From positions 124,001-188,000 of the forward strand of contig NZ_CANLYI010000003.1 in NCBI RefSeq assembly GCF_947495255.1: DNA of 64,000 nt, read 5' to 3'. The translations under genes and the position numbers were made by a program. A model generated the notes under the pieces. That model ran no database searches and was not told the DNA's origin. It worked only from the letters and a program-made list of their open reading frames with translations. Source of the DNA: an uncultured Winogradskyella sp. (GTDB taxonomy: Bacteria; Bacteroidota; Bacteroidia; Flavobacteriales; Flavobacteriaceae). This document shows positions 52,328-60,952 of this stretch, piece after piece; positions within the stretch are counted from its first letter, which is position 1; every line of letters starts with the position of its first letter.

Positions 52328-52873
52328 ATGATACAATCAATCAAAAAATCAATAGTAGTGTTGCTTCTGATTACAGCTTTTACGAGCTGTAATCAAGGAC
52401 CAACATTGCAAACCTACTACGTAGATAATGAGTTAAAGCCAGGTTTTGTCACGTTTGATATTCCTAAAAGTATCGTTGAGGTAGAAAAATTAGATATGAC
52501 TGAAGAGCAAATGGAAGCTTATAAGTCTGTAGATAATTTAAACGTACTTACTTTTTTGAAAGAGGATACTGAAGCTGAAGACTACAAACTAGAATTAGAA
52601 AAAGTAAATTCCTTATTAAAGAACCCTAAATACGAAGAGTTGATGCGTGGGGGAAATTCAAAAGATGGAAAATTTGTGGTGAAATTTTTAGGAGATGTAG
52701 ATAATATTGAAGAACTCATCATTTTTGGTAGTGCCAATAATAAAGGCTTTATGATTGCTAGAATTATAGGTGATGATATGAATGCCGGAAAATTAATGTC
52801 CTTAGGTACTGTTTTAGATAAAGCAGATATTGATGAAGGTCAACTTAGTTCACTTAGAGATTTTTTTAAGTAA
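52328..52873 (+). CDS. DUF4252 lipoprotein
   Basis: 181 residues. Lipoprotein signal (LITAFTSCNQG). DUF4252 domain with QTYYVDNELKPGFVTFDIP, LLKNPKYEELMRGGNSKDG and AGKLMSLGTVLDKADIDE. It is a paralogue of the previous gene but anchored in the membrane rather than soluble. Last gene of the sigma 3 operon, followed by a strong hairpin at 52916. Confidence 0.85.
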   Translation: MIQSIKKSIVVLLLITAFTSCNQGPTLQTYYVDNELKPGFVTFDIPKSIVEVEKLDMTEEQMEAYKSVDNLNVLTFLKEDTEAEDYKLELEKVNSLLKNPKYEELMRGGNSKDGKFVVKFLGDVDNIEELIIFGSANNKGFMIARIIGDDMNAGKLMSLGTVLDKADIDEGQLSSLRDFFK

Positions 52874-52907
52874 ATAATTTAAATAAACTGACAATTTTAT
52901 TTAAATG

Positions 52908-53135
52908 TTAATGTGAATCGTCTTGAAGCTTGTCTTCAAGACGATTTTTTTTATGTTCATTTTTAAAGGCGTAGCCTATCGCAACAGCTAATAAGCATCC
53001 AAAAAGTAGAAATATAAGGAGTTGTACTATGAAATTATTAAGAATATCAAATATACCTGCTATAAAGAAGCTAAATGCAATTATTGAAACACAAGTTAGT
53101 GCAATGCCGTCTTTAGTTTTAGGTATAAATTTCAC
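52908..53135 (-). CDS. Small two-helix membrane protein
   Basis: 75 residues with two hydrophobic segments (about 11-32 and 37-58) and a charged Lys/Asp/Glu tail. No family recognised. Lies 11 bp downstream of purB and reads in the same direction, so it is probably cotranscribed. Its last codons overlap the terminator hairpin of the convergent DUF4252 operon. Confidence 0.65.
   Translation of the reverse strand: MKFIPKTKDGIALTCVSIIAFSFFIAGIFDILNNFIVQLLIFLLFGCLLAVAIGYAFKNEHKKNRLEDKLQDDSH
52916..52952 (+). terminator. Terminator of sigma 3 operon, inside a convergent gene
   Basis: Perfect 13-bp stem AATCGTCTTGAAG/CTTCAAGACGATT (52916-52928 and 52934-52946) followed by a T run. It lies within the last codons of the minus-strand gene 52908-53135. 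Confidence 0.85.
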
Positions 53136-53146
53136 AGTTTTAAATA

Positions 53147-54490
53147 TTAAATACCAGTATAATTACTTGGTGTAATAGCTTTTAGTTCAGTTTTAATAGC
53201 CTCTGAAACCTCTAAGGTATCAATAAAATTTGAAATAGAACTTTGCGTAATCGCTTCGTTCGTTCTTGTTAAACCTTTTAAAGCTTCATAAGGGTTTGGG
53301 TAGCTTTCACGTCTTAAAATCGTTTGAATTGCTTCTGCAACCACAGCCCAATTATTTTCTAAGTCTTGTGCAAATTTAGGTTCGTTCAATAATAATTTAC
53401 CCAAACCTTTTACAGTAGATTTAAATCCGATAATGGTATGACCAAATGGTACACCAACATTTCTTAAAACCGTACTATCTGTTAAGTCACGTTGTAATCT
53501 AGATATAGGTAATTTTGCAGAAAGATGCTCAAAAATAGCATTAGCTATACCTAAGTTTCCTTCACTATTTTCAAAATCAATAGGATTTACCTTATGTGGC
53601 ATTGCAGAACTGCCTACTTCACCAGCTTTAATTTTTTGTTTAAAATAATCCATAGAAACATAAGTCCATATATCTCTATCTAAATCTATTATAATAGTAT
53701 TGATACGTTTTAAGCCATCAAATAAGGCAGCAGCATGATCGTAATGTTCTATTTGAGTTGTCGGAAAAGAATGTTGTAAGCCTAATTTTTCTTGAACGAA
53801 TTTTGTTCCGAATGCCTTCCAGTCAATATTAGGATAAGCCACTTTGTGAGCGTTAAAATTTCCTGTTGCACCACCAAATTTTGCTGCACTTGGTACATCA
53901 TTTAGTAAATTAAATTGTTCCCTCATTCTCACCGCAAAAACACTAATTTCTTTACCTAAACGTGTAGGTGAAGCTGGCTGACCATGTGTTCTTGCCAGCA
54001 TTGGTATTGCTTCCCAATCTTTAGCTAAGCCTTCAATTTTTTCTAAAAGCTCAAAATACTCAGGGACATAAACATCATTCATAGCATCCTTAATACTTAA
54101 AGGAATTGCTGTGTTATTAATGTCTTGAGATGTTAATCCAAAGTGAATAAACTCTTTATAGGCTGATAACTCTAAAGCATCAAATTTATCTTTAATAAAG
54201 TACTCAACTGCTTTTACATCATGATTGGTAACTTTTTCAATCTCTTTAATTGCAGAAGCATCAATAGCAGTAAAGTTTTTATAAATGTTTCTTAAGTCTT
54301 CAAAAATTGAATGATCTACCGATGCTAGTTGAGGTAATGGTAATTCACATAACGCAATAAAGTATTCGATTTCTACCAAAACACGATATTTAATCAGTGC
54401 TTCTTCAGAAAAATAGTCTTTTAATTTTTCTACTTTAGATCTATATCTTCCATCGATTGGAGAAATTGCATTAAGAGGTGAAAGTGCCAT
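53147..54490 (-). CDS. purB: Adenylosuccinate lyase
   Basis: 447 residues. Fumarase/aspartase superfamily: SPIDGRYRSKVEKL at the N-terminus, LTSQDINNTAIPL, MLARTHGQPASPTRLGKE (catalytic His) and the flexible signature loop GSSAMPHKVNPIDFEN. It performs two steps of purine synthesis, releasing fumarate from SAICAR and adenylosuccinate. Close to the E. coli type (456 residues). Confidence 0.95.
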   Translation of the reverse strand: MALSPLNAISPIDGRYRSKVEKLKDYFSEEALIKYRVLVEIEYFIALCELPLPQLASVDHSIFEDLRNIYKNFTAIDASAIKEIEKVTNHDVKAVEYFIKDKFDALELSAYKEFIHFGLTSQDINNTAIPLSIKDAMNDVYVPEYFELLEKIEGLAKDWEAIPMLARTHGQPASPTRLGKEISVFAVRMREQFNLLNDVPSAAKFGGATGNFNAHKVAYPNIDWKAFGTKFVQEKLGLQHSFPTTQIEHYDHAAALFDGLKRINTIIIDLDRDIWTYVSMDYFKQKIKAGEVGSSAMPHKVNPIDFENSEGNLGIANAIFEHLSAKLPISRLQRDLTDSTVLRNVGVPFGHTIIGFKSTVKGLGKLLLNEPKFAQDLENNWAVVAEAIQTILRRESYPNPYEALKGLTRTNEAITQSSISNFIDTLEVSEAIKTELKAITPSNYTGI

Positions 54491-54574
54491 TTTATTTGAT
54501 TTTTTTGAAGCATCAAATATAATGAAGATTGTTCGGAGTTATGGGTTTTGAGTAGAGAGTTTTTTAGTCTTTAA

Positions 54575-55138
54575 TCATTTCTTTATCTTCTTCAAAATTT
54601 GTCTTGCTCTAGCTTTAAAGGCGGCACTTTGAAATTGAAAATCGCGTTCTAAAATGAGCGTTAATTCAGGGTAAATCCAATCATATTCTGTTCCTAATAA
54701 ATACAAACTGACCATACTATAAGCTTTTGCGGCTACTTTTTCATCATTAATCATCCAGTCAAAACAAGCTTCAATAATTTTTTCTTTGTGCTTTTCGGTG
54801 AGATGAGCTTTAATTAAATGGTCGGTTTTGCCGTAATTAGTTTTTGTAATGTATTCACAGACTTTAGCTACAGGTCTTACGGCAGAATCTAAGTGAACCT
54901 TATTTATGTGCTCTGTAAACGTATCTAGAAAAGGAATTATAGCTTCTAATTTTTTACCACACATAAACTCAAAAACCCAAGCAGCTCTGCACGATATTTT
55001 ATCATTTACATCAAAAAGAATTTCTAGAAGTGGTACAACTAATTCCGGATTGTCAATAACGAGGTTAGCGTATTTCAATCGTTTGTCTCGCGAATGGTTA
55101 ACGTAGTTTAATTCTTTGTAGAGTTCTGCTTTGGTCAA
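54575..55138 (-). CDS. HEAT-repeat-like protein upstream of purB
   Basis: 187 residues, all helical, resembling HEAT/ARM-type repeats: PELVVPLLEILFDVNDKISC, LEAIIPFLDTFTEHINKV and DEKVAAKAYSMVSLYLLG. No catalytic motif or signal peptide, so cytoplasmic. It lies 84 bp upstream of purB in the same direction; in databases such neighbours are sometimes mislabelled as adenylosuccinate lyase. Function unknown, perhaps a protein-protein adaptor. Confidence 0.65.
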   Translation of the reverse strand: MTKAELYKELNYVNHSRDKRLKYANLVIDNPELVVPLLEILFDVNDKISCRAAWVFEFMCGKKLEAIIPFLDTFTEHINKVHLDSAVRPVAKVCEYITKTNYGKTDHLIKAHLTEKHKEKIIEACFDWMINDEKVAAKAYSMVSLYLLGTEYDWIYPELTLILERDFQFQSAAFKARARQILKKIKK

Positions 55139-55177
55139 AAGAAAATGATTAAATTAGACGTCTAAAATTAATAAAAA

Positions 55178-55651
55178 ATGAAGATCATAAAGAAAATAGT
55201 ACTCTTACTTTTAGTGGTATTTATAATTGCTCAGTTTTTTGGACCAGATAAAAACGAAGGAGATTTCTCTTCTGTAGAAGCTTTTTATGCAGATACTAAT
55301 CCACCCGAAGGCGTTAAAATGATTTTAACGAATGCCTGTAACGATTGCCATAGTGATAGTACGCGATATCCTTGGTACAACAATATTACACCAGTTAACT
55401 ATTGGCTAGCTGAGCATGTTGCGGATGGAAAAAAACATTTTGATGTTTCTAAATGGAATGATTATAGCGATAAGAAAAAAGACCATAAACTCGATGAGTT
55501 AATTGAAATGGTAGAGGAGAAAGAAATGCCTTTAGATAGTTATACATGGACGCATGGTGAAGCAAAATTATCGCAAGATCAAATTGATTCTGTGATTACT
55601 TGGGCAAAAAAGGTACGTTTAAAATATGCGTTTTTAGAGGAAGCTCAATAA
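55178..55651 (+). CDS. Heme-binding domain protein (cytochrome c-like)
   Basis: 157 residues. N-terminal membrane anchor or signal (about 5-20), then a Haem_bd domain with the CNDCHSDSTRYPWYN motif, in which CxxCH would bind heme covalently, followed by NYWLAEHVADGKKHF and ELIEMVEEKEMPLDSYTW, which supplies the distal Met. Likely a periplasmic electron carrier or heme-stress protein. Divergent from the HEAT-like gene, and ended by a hairpin. Confidence 0.85.
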   Translation: MKIIKKIVLLLLVVFIIAQFFGPDKNEGDFSSVEAFYADTNPPEGVKMILTNACNDCHSDSTRYPWYNNITPVNYWLAEHVADGKKHFDVSKWNDYSDKKKDHKLDELIEMVEEKEMPLDSYTWTHGEAKLSQDQIDSVITWAKKVRLKYAFLEEAQ

Positions 55652-55671
55652 ACACATAAAGCTCAGTTTAT

Positions 55672-55715
55672 AAATCCCAAATTCCAAAATCAGTCTTATT
55701 GGAGTTTGGGATTTT
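55672..55715 (+). terminator. Rho-independent terminator
   Basis: AAATCCCAAATTCCA pairs with TGGAGTTTGGGATTT, followed by a T-rich stretch. Confidence 0.7.
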
Positions 55716-55738
55716 AGTTTTATCAATTATAATTTGTC

Positions 55739-56971
55739 ATGAAAAAGAAGTTACTCGTTATTGGTTTTGTTTGGCCAGAGCCTAAAAGTTCTGCAGCTGG
55801 TAGCAGAATGTTGCAGTTAGTTGTGCAATTTCAGAAACAAGGTTATGAGGTGACGTTTGTATCTGCAGCAAAAACGTCTAATAATACGTTTGATTTAAGC
55901 AGTATTAATGTTGAAACACAACCTATACTTTTAAACGATTCTTCTTTTGATGAATTTATAAAAGACTTAAATCCAGAAGCTGTGTTGTTTGATCGCTTTA
56001 TGACCGAAGAACAATATGGATGGCGTGTTGCGGAGCAATGTCCTGATGCGTTAAGGTTATTAGATACTGAAGATTTTCACGGCTTAAGAAAGGCTAGGGA
56101 AGTAGCTTTAAAACAAAATGAATCTGTTTCTATCTCACATTTGCAAAATGAGATTACAAAACGCGAAATTGCAAGTATTTACCGATGCGATTTAAGTATA
56201 ATGATTTCTGAAGCTGAAATAGAGATACTAACAGAACACTTTAAAATAGATAAAAGTTTACTCTATTATTTACCGTTTTTATTAGAACCAATAGAACAAG
56301 ACGCTATAAACAAATTACCAATTTTTGAAGCACGACAACATTTTGTAACCATTGGTAATTTTCTACATGCACCAAATTACGATGCTGTTTTATATTTGAA
56401 ACAAACCATTTGGCCATTGATAAGAAAACAATTACCTAAAGCCGAATTACATATTTATGGTGCTTACGAATCTCAAAAAGTAACCCAACTCAACAATAAA
56501 AAAGAAGGCTTTTTAATTAAGGGATTTGCAGAAGATGTTAATGAAGTGATGGAAAACGCAAAAGTATGTTTGGCATCGTTGCGTTTTGGTGCAGGACTAA
56601 AAGGTAAACTTGCAGATGCTATGCAGAACGGAACACCTACCGTTATGACTAACATTGCAGCCGAAGGCCTATTTGGTGATTTAGAAGCAAATGGTTTTAT
56701 AGAAGACCAACCTGAGAATTTTGCTGAAAAAGCGGTTTTACTTTATAATACTCCTGATATCTGGAAACAAAAGCAACAAAACGGTTTTGATATTTTGAAA
56801 CAACGGTTTAATCGATTAGATTTTGAAACTGATTTTGCTGCGCATATCATATCACTTTGCAAGAATCTAAAAACACATCGCGAACAGAATTTTATTGGTC
56901 AATTGTTGATGCATCAAAGTATGCAGAGTACAAAGTATATGAGTAAGTGGATAGCGGCTAAGAATGGGTGA
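55739..56971 (+). CDS. GT-B fold glycosyltransferase
   Basis: 410 residues. N-terminal Rossmann-like domain (LLVIGFVWPEPKSSAAGSRM) and C-terminal glycosyltransferase group 1-type domain: FVTIGNFLHAPNYDAVLYL, AELHIYGAYES, GFAEDVNEVMENAKVCLASL and GAGLKGKLADAMQNGTPTVM, the nucleotide-sugar binding loop. No signal peptide; probably cytoplasmic, acting in envelope or exopolysaccharide synthesis. Single gene, convergent with the FG-GAP gene. Confidence 0.82.
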   Translation: MKKKLLVIGFVWPEPKSSAAGSRMLQLVVQFQKQGYEVTFVSAAKTSNNTFDLSSINVETQPILLNDSSFDEFIKDLNPEAVLFDRFMTEEQYGWRVAEQCPDALRLLDTEDFHGLRKAREVALKQNESVSISHLQNEITKREIASIYRCDLSIMISEAEIEILTEHFKIDKSLLYYLPFLLEPIEQDAINKLPIFEARQHFVTIGNFLHAPNYDAVLYLKQTIWPLIRKQLPKAELHIYGAYESQKVTQLNNKKEGFLIKGFAEDVNEVMENAKVCLASLRFGAGLKGKLADAMQNGTPTVMTNIAAEGLFGDLEANGFIEDQPENFAEKAVLLYNTPDIWKQKQQNGFDILKQRFNRLDFETDFAAHIISLCKNLKTHREQNFIGQLLMHQSMQSTKYMSKWIAAKNG

Positions 56972-56999
56972 TTTTTTTGGACTTTCGTTTAATGGTTTT

Positions 57000-57110
57000 G
57001 TGTATGGTTAGTTGCGTGGTTAAGCAACTAAATTAGCAAACTTTCACGACTTGCGAAAATTCCGCAGGAATTTTCGCAAGTCGTGAAGAACCTAGCAATT
57101 AATTATACAC
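57000..57110. repeat. Long imperfect foldback (inverted repeat) element
   Basis: A perfect 20-bp inverted repeat, with arms 57044-57063 and 57067-57086 and a 3-bp GCA loop, is nested in outer arms GTGTATGGTTAGTTGC and GCAATTAATTATACAC (13 of 16 pairs). The element sits between convergent genes. It could act as a terminator, but its length, nested arms and lack of flanking T runs look more like a dispersed intergenic repeat or attC-like recombination site. Confidence 0.75.
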
Positions 57111-57135
57111 GGCGTTGCCAATAGTGTTTTATTAT

Positions 57136-60100
57136 CTATTGTCTAATAATTTTTTTTCTTTCGTATGATTGATTATTAAATTGTAATTCAATTATATAAA
57201 TTCCAGATTTGAAGCCTGACAAATTTATAGAGTCTGTATTTGTACTTGAATACAAAAGCTGTCCTAAGTTGTTAAATAGCTTAACTTTCTCAATTGAATT
57301 ATTTGAATTTATCCATAAAAGATTTTTGGTTGGGTTTGGAAATAATGTTACTGTTTTAATACCAAAGTCGTTAATATTTAAAGCTTCTACAATTTCCGTA
57401 GCAGCTGTATTGGTCGTTATTGGTGGGTTTAAGTCAAAGAAAATATCCGCTGTATTGTAAAAGATATCACCTATCGCAACATTATCCAATGGCTTGATTT
57501 TATAGGCAATATAACCATGCGAATTTATTTCATCACTTGTACTGTCTGGCAAATTGATAGCATCAAAAATAAAGCTTACATCGCTGCCATTTACGATTTC
57601 CACACGACCATTATGGCTTAGACTTTCCAGTTGCATGGTGGTCCAATCGAGTTTGGCATCCAATACGTTTTCCACACGAACATTGATGGCACTTGCGGTT
57701 CCTGTATTTTGAAAACGAATAAGGTAATGCAGGTATTTATCAGTATCTTCGATCAATATCTGTTCACCTTCCAGGCAAGTAATATCATTTGGGTCGTAAG
57801 AACCTATTACTGTTTGCTCTAGTGTAAATATATTGTCGTTGTCGGTCTCATCACCAGCAACTGGGTTTACCGTTGCAGTCGTTGCCAAAATGTCGTCTAT
57901 GTTAGTGGTTGGTGGTTCATAAACATTAAAAATCAAAAAAAATGTCCGCGATTCGAATAGCTCCAGATTGGTGTAATTAAAAGTTAGTGTATTTGCTGTT
58001 TGCGAATTTACAGTTTGCGTTGCATACTGAAAATTTAATTTAGAATCATTAAACTGAAATGTCACGTTTCCACTTAATTCCGTAGTACCTTGATTGGTAT
58101 AGGTCAATTCATATATTGTATCAAAACCTGGCCTTGGATCTTCTAATATTGGGTATACGCTGATACTTAAATCATTAAATGTGCCATTAGGTGTTATGCA
58201 AAAATCCACATTATCTGTATTTCCGAGACCTAAAAAATCAGAAATTTGAGAATGTGGTGAAATGGTAAAATATGGCAACTGTTCTTCATTGATAAGCTCA
58301 GTTGTAAAACTTCCTTCACTTGGGAATAACTGAAACACTCCGTTTGGCAATGTGAACGTAGAGAATACGTCTGAACCATTAGTAGTAGATACCAACATAT
58401 GCTCTAAAGGTGTATCAAGAGAATCGCAACCATCATCGTCTGTATCATAAGTGACACTACCATTAATTTGATTGGCAGGTAAACCGATATTTTTATACCA
58501 AGCGATTTTATCTTCAAGAAAAGCAGATACTACCACATCCATTTGTCCATCTAGATCAACATCCAATAAATGAATATCAGTTAAAGATCCAATGTCTTCA
58601 GCTATAAGTTGTTTGCTCCCAAAATTGCCTAAACCATCAATATTTTCATAATAAAAGATGTCGTCATATGCTGTATTCGATGATCCAGCCAATATATCGA
58701 TATCATTATCGTTATCAACATCTACTCCATAACCAATTGAGGTCGCCAATTCCATCGTTGAAGATACTGCGTTGGGTGGTCCGAAATTTGCCTGACCATC
58801 CAAATTTTCGAACCATAATACTTTTACACTCCCATACATATTGGTTACAATCAGGTCTAAATCGCTATCGCCATCTATATCTGCTGCAGAAACTGATTCT
58901 GCACCATCTACAGCTGTTGAAATAATCTGCTGACTACCAAATGTCCCTTGCCCATCTAAGTTTTCATACCAATCTATGGTATCATTATGTTGAGATGAGG
59001 ACAGTACATCCAAATCGCCATCACCATCCAAATCTCCCAAACTAACAGACGACTGGTTACTATCATCTGCATCCCAAGCAATTTCCTGCAGCGCACCAAA
59101 AGTACCTTGGCCATCTAAATTCTCATACCATACAATACGAGATACATAATCTGATGTAGCAACCAAAACATCAGCATCTGTATCACCATCTAAATCTGCT
59201 GCTGTAATATAAAAGGCACTATCCAAATTCACGTCAATGGTATATTCTATATCAAAATCACCTTGACCATTCATGTTTTTATGTAATAACACCTTACCAT
59301 CAATACTAGAGACAGAAAGGACATCACCATCACCATCATCATCAATATCGACGACAAAAACAGATTGTGGTGCATTGCCAGCCATTGAAATGATTTGTTG
59401 ATAATCAAAGTTCCCCTCACCATCACTATGTTGGAACCATGATACCTTATCATCAACTGCCGAAGTAGCTACAATATCCATAATGCCATCACCATTAACA
59501 TCAGCTGGATAGATTGAGGATGCGCCATGCGCACTATATGAAACCATGCGCTCCAAGCTAAAATCTCCCAAGCCATCTAGGTTTTTGTACCAAACGACCT
59601 TATCGTCATCTGAAAGAGATGAGGAAAGCACATCGTTATTTCCGTCGCCATCAATATCAAAAGACACTACAGCTTGTGCTCCTATCGTATTGTTGGTAAT
59701 GACTTGTTCAGCACCGAAATTGGCTAAGCCATCCGTATTTTCATACCAAGCAATTCTATTATTACCATTAGAAGCCGAAAGCACATCTATGTCGCCATCA
59801 CCATCAAGGTCTGAAGCATAAACGCCTCTGGCACTATCAACATTTGAAGCAATAAGCTGTTGTGTACCAAAATTTCCAAGACCATCTGCATTTTCATACC
59901 AAGCAATCCTATTACCGGAAGCCGATAACACATCCATATCACCATCTGAATCTAAATCTATTGCAAAAACCTCTCTAGCATCAGTTACGGTATCTGAGAT
60001 TATTGTTTCTGCACCAAAAGCTCCTTGGCCATCAATGTTTTCGTACCAAGCTATAGTATAATCGGTGTTTGATGCTGAAAGTATATCCATATCACCATCA

Positions 60101-60702
60101 CCATCGATATCTATAGAAAATACTGAATATGCACCATCGGCATTGGTAGTGACGATTATTTCGGAACCAAAATTACCTTCACCATCCAAATTTTCGTACC
60201 ATGCAATTTTATCATCATTTCTGGAAGCAGACATAACATCCATATCACCATCGCCATCGACATCGCTCACATAAACCGATCGCGCATTATCTGCATTTGT
60301 GGTGATTATAATTTCTGAACTAAATTGTCCTTCACCATCCAAGTTTTTGTACCAAGCAATCTTATCATCATTATAAGATGCAGACAGAATGTCCATATCA
60401 CCATCACCATCTAAATCTGCACTAAACACAGAAATCGCGCCATTGGCACTACTTGAAATCACTTGTAACCTACCAAACTTGCCTAAACCATCTAAATTTT
60501 CATACCAGGCAACTTTATCGTCACCACTAGATGCCGATATAACATCCAAATCACCATCACCATCCAAGTCTGTTGCCTGGATACCTATTGGATTATCAGG
60601 GAAATATGTGTTATCAATTATAACGTTTTCCTCAAATAAAATCTGCCCAAAGCCAAATTGTAAATAGAAGATAAAAAAAGTTATTAAATAATGCTGTTTC
60701 AT
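57136..60702 (-). CDS. Large FG-GAP/VCBS repeat protein with type IX sorting domain
   Basis: 1188 residues from the ATG at 60702 (MKQHYLITFFIFYL, signal peptide ending FGFGQ); an upstream ATG at 60780 lacks a signal-peptide start. Fourteen tandem repeats of about 50 residues with consensus DLDGDGDMDVLSAS then IAWYENLDGxGNFG run from about residue 30 to 735 and fold as beta-propeller blades with calcium-binding DxDGDGDxD loops. A SD-repeat-like region follows, then a conserved-repeat domain at about 970-1100 (YDPNDITCLEGEQIL, FFDLNPPITTNTA) and a type A sorting domain (LFPNPTKNLLWINSN, FKSGIYIIELQ). Exported to the surface or medium; probable adhesin or matrix protein. Confidence 0.88.
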   Translation of the reverse strand: MKQHYLITFFIFYLQFGFGQILFEENVIIDNTYFPDNPIGIQATDLDGDGDLDVISASSGDDKVAWYENLDGLGKFGRLQVISSSANGAISVFSADLDGDGDMDILSASYNDDKIAWYKNLDGEGQFSSEIIITTNADNARSVYVSDVDGDGDMDVMSASRNDDKIAWYENLDGEGNFGSEIIVTTNADGAYSVFSIDIDGDGDMDILSASNTDYTIAWYENIDGQGAFGAETIISDTVTDAREVFAIDLDSDGDMDVLSASGNRIAWYENADGLGNFGTQQLIASNVDSARGVYASDLDGDGDIDVLSASNGNNRIAWYENTDGLANFGAEQVITNNTIGAQAVVSFDIDGDGNNDVLSSSLSDDDKVVWYKNLDGLGDFSLERMVSYSAHGASSIYPADVNGDGIMDIVATSAVDDKVSWFQHSDGEGNFDYQQIISMAGNAPQSVFVVDIDDDGDGDVLSVSSIDGKVLLHKNMNGQGDFDIEYTIDVNLDSAFYITAADLDGDTDADVLVATSDYVSRIVWYENLDGQGTFGALQEIAWDADDSNQSSVSLGDLDGDGDLDVLSSSQHNDTIDWYENLDGQGTFGSQQIISTAVDGAESVSAADIDGDSDLDLIVTNMYGSVKVLWFENLDGQANFGPPNAVSSTMELATSIGYGVDVDNDNDIDILAGSSNTAYDDIFYYENIDGLGNFGSKQLIAEDIGSLTDIHLLDVDLDGQMDVVVSAFLEDKIAWYKNIGLPANQINGSVTYDTDDDGCDSLDTPLEHMLVSTTNGSDVFSTFTLPNGVFQLFPSEGSFTTELINEEQLPYFTISPHSQISDFLGLGNTDNVDFCITPNGTFNDLSISVYPILEDPRPGFDTIYELTYTNQGTTELSGNVTFQFNDSKLNFQYATQTVNSQTANTLTFNYTNLELFESRTFFLIFNVYEPPTTNIDDILATTATVNPVAGDETDNDNIFTLEQTVIGSYDPNDITCLEGEQILIEDTDKYLHYLIRFQNTGTASAINVRVENVLDAKLDWTTMQLESLSHNGRVEIVNGSDVSFIFDAINLPDSTSDEINSHGYIAYKIKPLDNVAIGDIFYNTADIFFDLNPPITTNTAATEIVEALNINDFGIKTVTLFPNPTKNLLWINSNNSIEKVKLFNNLGQLLYSSTNTDSINLSGFKSGIYIIELQFNNQSYERKKIIRQ

Positions 60703-60952
60703 AATAATTTTAAGCTTTATTGAAGTGATATAGTTTATAATATTTTTTAAAATCGTAACAATTATTTTTTTGATATACATTTTAGCTCGATTAAATCGAC
60801 ATTTAGGTTTTTGAAAAACCTCTGTTAAGTTCGAGCATTGTTGGCAATGGTTCGATGATATAAAAGCGTTTCAATGTTTTATATCATACGTTAAACGAAG
60901 TTAGGGTTTTAAATCTACAAAGTCAAGCACTAGCTTTCTTACTAATGGTAAA

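Noticed and set aside
59546..60667. Plus-strand open frames over the FG-GAP gene
   Set aside because: They are antisense shadows of the Asp/Ser-rich tandem repeats and recur with repeat periodicity. They have no independent support.
57136..60702. Tandem DNA repeats as a possible CRISPR array
   Set aside because: The repeats are about 150 bp long, in frame and code for VCBS blades. There are no short repeats with unique spacers and no cas genes.
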